A stretch of 9,517 nucleotides of DNA from Sphingomonas sp. (GTDB lineage Bacteria > Pseudomonadota > Alphaproteobacteria > Sphingomonadales > Sphingomonadaceae). The stretch covers positions 1 through 9,517 of the forward strand of contig JAICSX010000063.1 of NCBI GenBank assembly GCA_025936675.1, written 5' to 3'. The notes under the pieces are model-generated. The model had not been told where the DNA came from, ran no database searches, and saw nothing but the letters and a program-made list of their open reading frames with translations. The position numbers were made by a program, and so were the translations under genes. Position 1 is the stretch's first letter; every line of letters begins with the position of its first letter. This document shows, piece after piece, positions 5,660-9,517 of the stretch.

Positions 5660-6455
5660 GCGGATTCACCCAGATGCGCTCACCGAGCACCTTAAGTGCA
5701 GCAGTGCGCAGCGCGTTGTCCGCCCGCATTACAAGATCGGCAGAAACCTGCCCCGGCTCGCCGCGGAATGATGTGGCATGGAAATAGTTGGCTTCATCCG
5801 GCGACTGCCGCGAGAAGTAGTAATTGGAGACGCAGCAGCGCCGGCCGTCGTGGCGCACTTCATTGACCGAATGCCAGGAAGCCTTGTTGGTCAGCATGAT
5901 CACGAGACTGTTGAACGTGCTCGGAAAGGTGCGCGGCTTCCCACGCGGCCCATCGTCCCAGAGTTGCAGCGATCCGCCGAAGCTCTCTTGCCAACCCGGC
6001 GTCACGTAATAGAGCAAATTGAGCACTCGATAGCGTTCGCGGCGCTTGTCGTGTGAGTTGTCGAGATGGGGCCGCAAATACGCGCCTTTCGACATGGCGC
6101 TGATTCCGCCCGCATACAGATCGACGTCGGGTTCGAGCATCTTCAGGCGCGTGATCTGGGCGATTTGCTCCACGACGCGGCGATCCTGGAACGCGAAGAC
6201 AACCTCCTCGAGAAGCGGATCATAGGCGTTCATTTGTGCCGCAACGTGCTTGTTTTCCTTGATCGATCTTTTCAGCATCATGCGGTCGGATTGCGGGAAG
6301 CGTTCGTAAACATCCCGCGCCAGCTGGTCGGGGAGCAAGCCTTCCACCCTGCACGAGGGAATCCGTCCCCCCGTCTGGAACTCGGCGCCAAGCTCGTCGA
6401 GCGCTGTCGCCAGGCGAGCCACGATCAAATCGGCGATGTCGTTGCGAGCAATCAC
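5637..6455 (-). CDS. 2-oxoglutarate/Fe(II)-dependent oxygenase
   Basis: A 272-residue cytoplasmic enzyme with the double-stranded beta-helix iron site: H130-L-D132 in RPHLDNSHD, the distal H195 in SWHSVNEV, and R205/R206 (GRRCCVSNYYFS) as the expected 2-oxoglutarate-binding arginine. The intervening LLYYVTPGWQESFGGSLQLW block fits the prolyl-4-hydroxylase-like 2OG-Fe(II) family (PF13640-type; family knowledge). It would hydroxylate or otherwise oxidise a substrate with O2 and 2-oxoglutarate. Its place among glycosyl- and methyltransferases suggests a sugar, lipid or peptide acceptor in the glycan pathway. The GTG at 6455 was chosen because GGAAAGG lies 8 bases upstream; a GTG at 6473 would add six residues with only a weak site. 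It lies about 50 bases after the GT-C-like gene and overlaps the methyltransferase by 23 bases. Confidence 0.83.
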   Translation of the reverse strand: MIARNDIADLIVARLATALDELGAEFQTGGRIPSCRVEGLLPDQLARDVYERFPQSDRMMLKRSIKENKHVAAQMNAYDPLLEEVVFAFQDRRVVEQIAQITRLKMLEPDVDLYAGGISAMSKGAYLRPHLDNSHDKRRERYRVLNLLYYVTPGWQESFGGSLQLWDDGPRGKPRTFPSTFNSLVIMLTNKASWHSVNEVRHDGRRCCVSNYYFSRQSPDEANYFHATSFRGEPGQVSADLVMRADNALRTAALKVLGERIWVNPHVYHRDR

Positions 6456-6492
6456 GTTGGTAGCCTTTCCCACCGGCTCTGCCGCATTGTGG

Positions 6493-6508
6493 TTAACGAA
6501 GCGCTTAA
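6493..6508. promoter_or_regulatory. TTAA-N8-TTAA element before the oxygenase gene
   Basis: TTAACGAAGCGCTTAA contains two TTAA boxes around a self-complementary AAGCGCTT core. It sits about 40 bases before the oxygenase start and covers the TAA stop of the upstream gene. It resembles a CtrA site, but the spacer is 8 and not 7, so I regard it as a weak candidate for an internal promoter or binding site. Confidence 0.2.
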
Positions 6509-8262
6509 TTCGACCGCCGCGCCGCGCGGTAGCAATTGGCCGCGCCGCTCGCGCGGACGAGGGTATCGAACTCCGGACTGCTCTCCGGAACGTTCTCGAT
6601 GAATCCGACCCGGTGCATGTCGGCGCGTGTGATCAGCGTGACCGGTCCTCGTCGGCACAGCCCGGCGAGGAGGACAGGGTTCAGGCGATGGCTCGAGAAG
6701 CGGAGCGGTCGGTTCGACAGGTCGGGCAGGTTGCGCGCATGATCGAACGCACTGTCCGGCCAGCGGCCATCAAGCGAAGGCGTGAACTCGTCATCGATCA
6801 CCACAAGCGCCGTTGGCTGGCGATCGATCAGGCGCTCGACAGCAAGGTGGGGCTGCAACAACCGGTAGTTTGCGACGAATAGAAGCGGTATTGCCGCAAT
6901 CGCGGTCACCCCGCTCAGGAAGAGCACGAGGCCGTCGGCCTTGCGGCCGATCCAGCCTTCGAGCTCGCGGTACCCATAGCCGGCGAGCAGCGCGGCGCTG
7001 CCGACATAGCCGTTGAGATAGCGGTAGCCGTAGCCGCGACCTTGTTCGGGGAGGACGAGCGCCAGGAAGACGATCCACAGGACGATGCCGAGCAGCAAGG
7101 CACGCGCAAGTCCGCGCTCGCGAATTGCGACCGGTACGCCAGCGATCAGCAGCGGCAGAAGCGCGAGGTTCTGCCACGCGACGAAGCGCAACAGGTTGAG
7201 GATCGTCAGCGCGAACATCCGCGGGTCGCGGTTGAGCAGCAGCGGGATCATCTTGTCTGTGATGAAATTGTCGCTCGATACCTGCCCTGCCGGTCCTGCG
7301 ACCTCGGGCGCGACCATCATCGGGTAATAGACCCACCACAACAGGATCGCCGAATAGGCCGCGGCATAGCCCAGCACGAGCCGCCATTGTCCCTCACGCA
7401 ATCGCCACAACAAGAACGGCGCGACGAAGATCGGGTGAAAGACAAGCTGGTGCAGGCCGACCGCAAGGAAGCCGGCGATGATTGCGACCGCATGACCAAC
7501 TTTCCCACCGCGCAGGAAGGCTGCGAGCCAGACCAGGTTGAGCGCCAGATGGGCGGTCATCGCGTAAGTCGTCATCGCGTTGACGAGCATCTGCGCCGAG
7601 AGCGCATAAACCAGCAGCACCACCCAGCACGCCCGGTCCTGCGGGCCGAAAGTCCGCCGCGCGATATCGAGCAACGCCGCCCCGCCGAGCACGGTCAGGA
7701 GCGGATTGAACCACGCAGGATCGGCGAGCTTGGAGAATGCGAGCCGCAACATGGCGTTCACCGGCAGGTAGCCGGAGACCAACCCGCTCGGGTGGTTCGC
7801 GTTGAGCAGGAAGTTCGGCACCAGCGGCACAGCGTAGGGACGCCACTCGGGCGCAATCGGCATGGCCAGATGTCCGCTGTTAAATACCGCCATATCGAAC
7901 ACAACCATGTGCTCGTCGCGCGACAGCGGGAAGTTCCCCATCAGCGCGTACGTCCCCCACCACAGCAGAAGTGAGAGCGCCAGCCCGCCCGCAAGCAGCG
8001 TCCAGCCGGACGGCAGCCGCGCGGGCAGCGCCCACCGCGGTCGCCAGAAGGCAACCGTCAGGATGCCGGCTGACGCGAGAATGAGCACCGGCACGTCCTG
8101 CGTCTGCACCAGCTCGAGCGCCAATTGCGGCGCCCGCATCCGCGATGCCCAGACAGCGGCAAACAGCAACAGCAGAGCGCACAGGCCGGTGCGCTTCTTC
8201 CATTCCAGGACTGCGGATCCGGCTGTCGAATCCACGCCCGCGCCCGCCTCAACGAGTTCCAT
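6505..8262 (-). CDS. Polytopic membrane protein, GT-C-like glycosyltransferase
   Basis: A 585-residue inner-membrane protein. Hydrophobic segments occur at about 26-41, 57-73, 87-108, 185-200, 210-226, 236-250, 256-285, 294-316, 352-378, 385-403, 417-431 and 444-464. After the third one comes PLSRDEHMVVFD (112-123). An acidic pair (D116/E117) in the first large periplasmic loop is the hallmark of GT-C enzymes that use polyprenyl-phosphate sugars (PMT/ArnT/GtrC-like architecture; family knowledge). A second conserved-looking element is GRGYGYRYLNGY (408-419). The C-terminal 120 residues (467-585) form a soluble domain of unknown fold. No closer family is recognised and the acceptor is unknown. 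The ATG at 8262 has AAGG about 8 bases upstream. It is the first gene of the minus arm, divergent from cpaF. Confidence in the gene is high, in the enzyme class moderate. Confidence 0.72.
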   Translation of the reverse strand: MELVEAGAGVDSTAGSAVLEWKKRTGLCALLLLFAAVWASRMRAPQLALELVQTQDVPVLILASAGILTVAFWRPRWALPARLPSGWTLLAGGLALSLLLWWGTYALMGNFPLSRDEHMVVFDMAVFNSGHLAMPIAPEWRPYAVPLVPNFLLNANHPSGLVSGYLPVNAMLRLAFSKLADPAWFNPLLTVLGGAALLDIARRTFGPQDRACWVVLLVYALSAQMLVNAMTTYAMTAHLALNLVWLAAFLRGGKVGHAVAIIAGFLAVGLHQLVFHPIFVAPFLLWRLREGQWRLVLGYAAAYSAILLWWVYYPMMVAPEVAGPAGQVSSDNFITDKMIPLLLNRDPRMFALTILNLLRFVAWQNLALLPLLIAGVPVAIRERGLARALLLGIVLWIVFLALVLPEQGRGYGYRYLNGYVGSAALLAGYGYRELEGWIGRKADGLVLFLSGVTAIAAIPLLFVANYRLLQPHLAVERLIDRQPTALVVIDDEFTPSLDGRWPDSAFDHARNLPDLSNRPLRFSSHRLNPVLLAGLCRRGPVTLITRADMHRVGFIENVPESSPEFDTLVRASGAANCYRAARRSN

Positions 8263-8436
8263 TGCGCGTGCCTTAAGGATGACTATTAAACAAAGCGTGA
8301 GCGCCCGGTCCGCCCAACGGCGGGTTGCTGGCCCGCCTGCGGATGCGCCACATACAACTGCAATTAGCTTTTTCTAAAAGGTTTCACCCCTATTCACCAC
8401 CGCGGACCTCCAGGAAACCATGACGGCAGGGTGGGA
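8263..8436. promoter_or_regulatory. Divergent intergenic region between the GT-C-like gene and cpaF
   Basis: This 174-bp region must hold promoters for both directions. It contains an AT-rich stretch in otherwise GC-rich DNA (about 8360-8380) that includes a 5-bp hairpin, CTTTT-TCT-AAAAG (8368-8380). Two overlapping GC hairpins lie at 8310-8337. TTAA boxes at 8273 and 8286 are 9 bases apart, which does not fit a CtrA site. I could not assign a convincing -35/-10 pair on either strand, and I see no tRNA or other RNA gene. Confidence 0.4.
8310..8337 (+). repeat. Overlapping, mutually exclusive hairpins upstream of cpaF
   Basis: Three short segments can pair in two ways: CCGCC (8310-8314) with GGCGG (8319-8323) across a CAAC loop, or GGCGGG (8319-8324) with CCCGCC (8332-8337) across a 7-base loop. 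The middle segment is shared, so only one can form. No T-tract follows either. Such pairings are common by chance in GC-rich DNA. Confidence 0.3.
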
Positions 8437-8440
8437 ATGA
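8420..8440 (+). other. Possible 6-codon leader peptide coupled to cpaF
   Basis: ATG at 8420 opens a six-residue reading frame (MTAGWE) whose TGA stop (8438-8440) overlaps the cpaF ATG as ATGA. AGGA lies at 8412-8415, only 4 bases before this ATG. Its AGGGTGGGA also serves as the cpaF Shine-Dalgarno. It could be a translational-coupling leader or a chance frame. Confidence 0.2.
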
Positions 8441-9517
8441 GCGCATTCGGCAAGCGTGGTGGGATCAGCGGCGCACGACCGAGTTTCGGCGTCGCCAAGC
8501 CCATGAAGGGCAGCGGCGGTGCGGCTTCGGTGACTCCGACAGCCCCGGAGCCGGGCGGCGACCAGTTCCCGCCGCTCGACGAGCTTACGCCCTCCGTCGA
8601 CGCTCCGGTCTCCGACGACGGAACGCCCAAGCAGGGCGCAATGGACCGCCTGACCGCGCGCCAGAACGCGAGCGGCGAGGCGGCCAGCAGCAAGGGTGAA
8701 GGCTTCGAGGCCTCGGTCCACCGGATCAAGGAGCAGGTGCTTCCGCGCCTGCTTGAGCGCGTCGATCCCGAAGCGGCCGCGACGCTCAGCAAGGACGAGC
8801 TCGCCGAGGAATTCCGGCCGATCATCAGCGAGGTGCTAACCGAGCTCAAGATCAACCTTAACCGGCGCGAACAGTTCGCGCTCGAAAAGGTGCTGGTCGA
8901 CGAACTGCTCGGCCTCGGACCGCTCGAAGAGCTGCTCGCCGACCCGGCGATCAGCGACATCATGGTCAACGGCCCCGAGCAGACCTACGTCGAGCGCAAG
9001 GGCAAGCTCGAGGTCGCCTCGATCCAGTTCCGCGACGAGGAGCATCTGTTCCAGATCGCGCAGCGCATCGTCAACAAGGTCGGCCGCCGGATCGACCAGA
9101 CCAGCCCGCTCTGCGACGCTCGCCTCCAGGACGGCAGCCGCGTCAACGTCATCATCCCGCCGCTGTCGCTTCGCGGCACCGCCATCTCGATTCGTAAATT
9201 CTCCGAGAAGCCGATCACGCTCGACATGATGCGCGGCTTCGGGTCGATGTCGGAAAAGATGGCGACGGTGCTCAAGATCGCCGGCGCATCCCGCATGAAC
9301 GTCGTCATCTCGGGCGGTACCGGCTCGGGCAAGACGACGATGCTCAACGCTCTGTCGAAGATGATCGACCCGGGCGAGCGCGTGATCACCATCGAGGACG
9401 CGGCCGAGCTTCGGCTGCAGCAGCCGCACTGGTTGCCGCTGGAAACCCGCCCGGCCAACCTCGAGGGCCAGGGCGCGATCACCATCCGCGACCTCGTCAT
9501 CAACGCTCTGCGTATGC
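8437..9517 (+). CDS. cpaF: Tad/Flp pilus assembly ATPase, CpaF/TadA type (partial, C-terminus beyond window)
   Basis: The first 360 codons of a secretion ATPase of the type II/IV family, the hexameric motor for assembly of Tad (Flp) pili at the inner membrane. Residues 1 to about 80 are a Gly/Ala/Pro/Ser-rich flexible leader. Residues about 90-160 form the N-terminal domain (FALEKVLVDELLGLGPLEEL), followed by DPAISDIMVNGP (169-180), DARLQDGSRVN (227-237) and the RGTAISIRKF arginine block (246-255). Walker A is GGTGSGKT (293-300, K299). The ITIEDAAELRL Asp box is at 317-327, followed by LETRP and ITIRDLVINALRM at the window edge; Walker B lies beyond. The order and wording fit CpaF rather than VirB11 or PilB. 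The ATG at 8437 has AGGG 5 bases upstream. Homologues run to roughly 450-500 residues, so about a quarter of the gene is missing. Confidence 0.93.
   Translation, partial: MSAFGKRGGISGARPSFGVAKPMKGSGGAASVTPTAPEPGGDQFPPLDELTPSVDAPVSDDGTPKQGAMDRLTARQNASGEAASSKGEGFEASVHRIKEQVLPRLLERVDPEAAATLSKDELAEEFRPIISEVLTELKINLNRREQFALEKVLVDELLGLGPLEELLADPAISDIMVNGPEQTYVERKGKLEVASIQFRDEEHLFQIAQRIVNKVGRRIDQTSPLCDARLQDGSRVNVIIPPLSLRGTAISIRKFSEKPITLDMMRGFGSMSEKMATVLKIAGASRMNVVISGGTGSGKTTMLNALSKMIDPGERVITIEDAAELRLQQPHWLPLETRPANLEGQGAITIRDLVINALRM

Noticed and set aside
5021..5771. Two long plus-strand frames across the methyltransferase/oxygenase junction
   Set aside because: Both are shadows of the minus-strand genes; neither shows motifs, and both span the overlap of two well-supported genes.
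6456..6473. GTG at 6473 as the oxygenase start
   Set aside because: It has only a weak upstream site, whereas GGAAAGG is well placed for the GTG at 6455. It adds six residues before any conserved part, so it remains possible but less likely.
6452..6487. Eleven-codon minus-strand frame ending in a GTGA overlap with the oxygenase start
   Set aside because: It has no Shine-Dalgarno, and short frames meeting a start codon are frequent by chance.
7042..7974. 310-codon open frame on the plus strand
   Set aside because: It is antisense to the GT-C-like gene. The peptide is rich in Arg, Gln, Glu and His with no domain, as expected for the complement of a hydrophobic coding sequence.
8273..8289. TTAA boxes near the GT-C-like start as a CtrA site
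   Set aside because: The spacer is 9 bases; the consensus requires 7.
1..9517. CRISPR arrays, insertion sequences, tRNA/rRNA genes, prophage or attachment sites
   Set aside because: No regularly spaced direct repeats, transposase motifs, terminal inverted repeats, or tRNA-like cloverleaf were seen by eye anywhere in the window.

Overview
The window looks like chromosomal DNA of a GC-rich alphaproteobacterium, most likely in the Sphingomonadales. The reasons are an F1 beta to epsilon junction with a small cysteine protein inserted between them, a very short (85-residue) epsilon subunit, a CpaF-type Tad/Flp pilus ATPase, a CtrA-like motif, and compact, coupled gene packing with several GTG/TTG starts. 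No database search was possible, so the taxonomic call is inference.

Layout. Positions 1-672 (+): the end of the ATP synthase operon, with the C-terminus of atpD, a 61-residue four-cysteine YHS/TRASH-like protein, and atpC. Positions 673-1539 (-): an exported-looking aspartyl protease with two DTG motifs, abutting atpC stop to stop. Positions 1540-1688: a divergent regulatory region with an 8-bp inverted repeat beside the protease Shine-Dalgarno and a CtrA-like TTAA-N7-TTAG site. Positions 1689-4944 (+): a tightly packed operon of a membrane-anchored family 2 glycosyltransferase, a soluble family 2 glycosyltransferase, a SAM methyltransferase and a GtrA-like four-helix membrane protein. Positions 8262-4928 (-): an opposing set of a large polytopic GT-C-like membrane protein, a 2-oxoglutarate/Fe(II) oxygenase and a second SAM methyltransferase, meeting the first operon tail to tail with a 17-bp coding overlap. 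Positions 8263-8436: a divergent intergenic region with small hairpins. Positions 8437-9517 (+): the N-terminal part of cpaF, running off the window.

How the parts may fit together. The seven genes from 1689 to 8262 read as one glycan assembly and modification locus split into two converging arms. Three components resemble a Gtr-type lipid-linked sugar pathway: a polyprenyl-phosphate sugar synthase-like GT2 with membrane helices (loading), a GtrA-like protein (flipping), and a large GT-C-like membrane protein (transfer). Two methyltransferases, a second GT2 and an Fe(II) oxygenase could tailor the glycan. The locus sits next to cpaF, so surface polysaccharide, lipid or pilus-associated glycan are all possible targets; the sequence does not decide between them. 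The other notable item is the cysteine-rich small protein co-translated inside the ATP synthase operon next to an epsilon subunit lacking its C-terminal helical domain.
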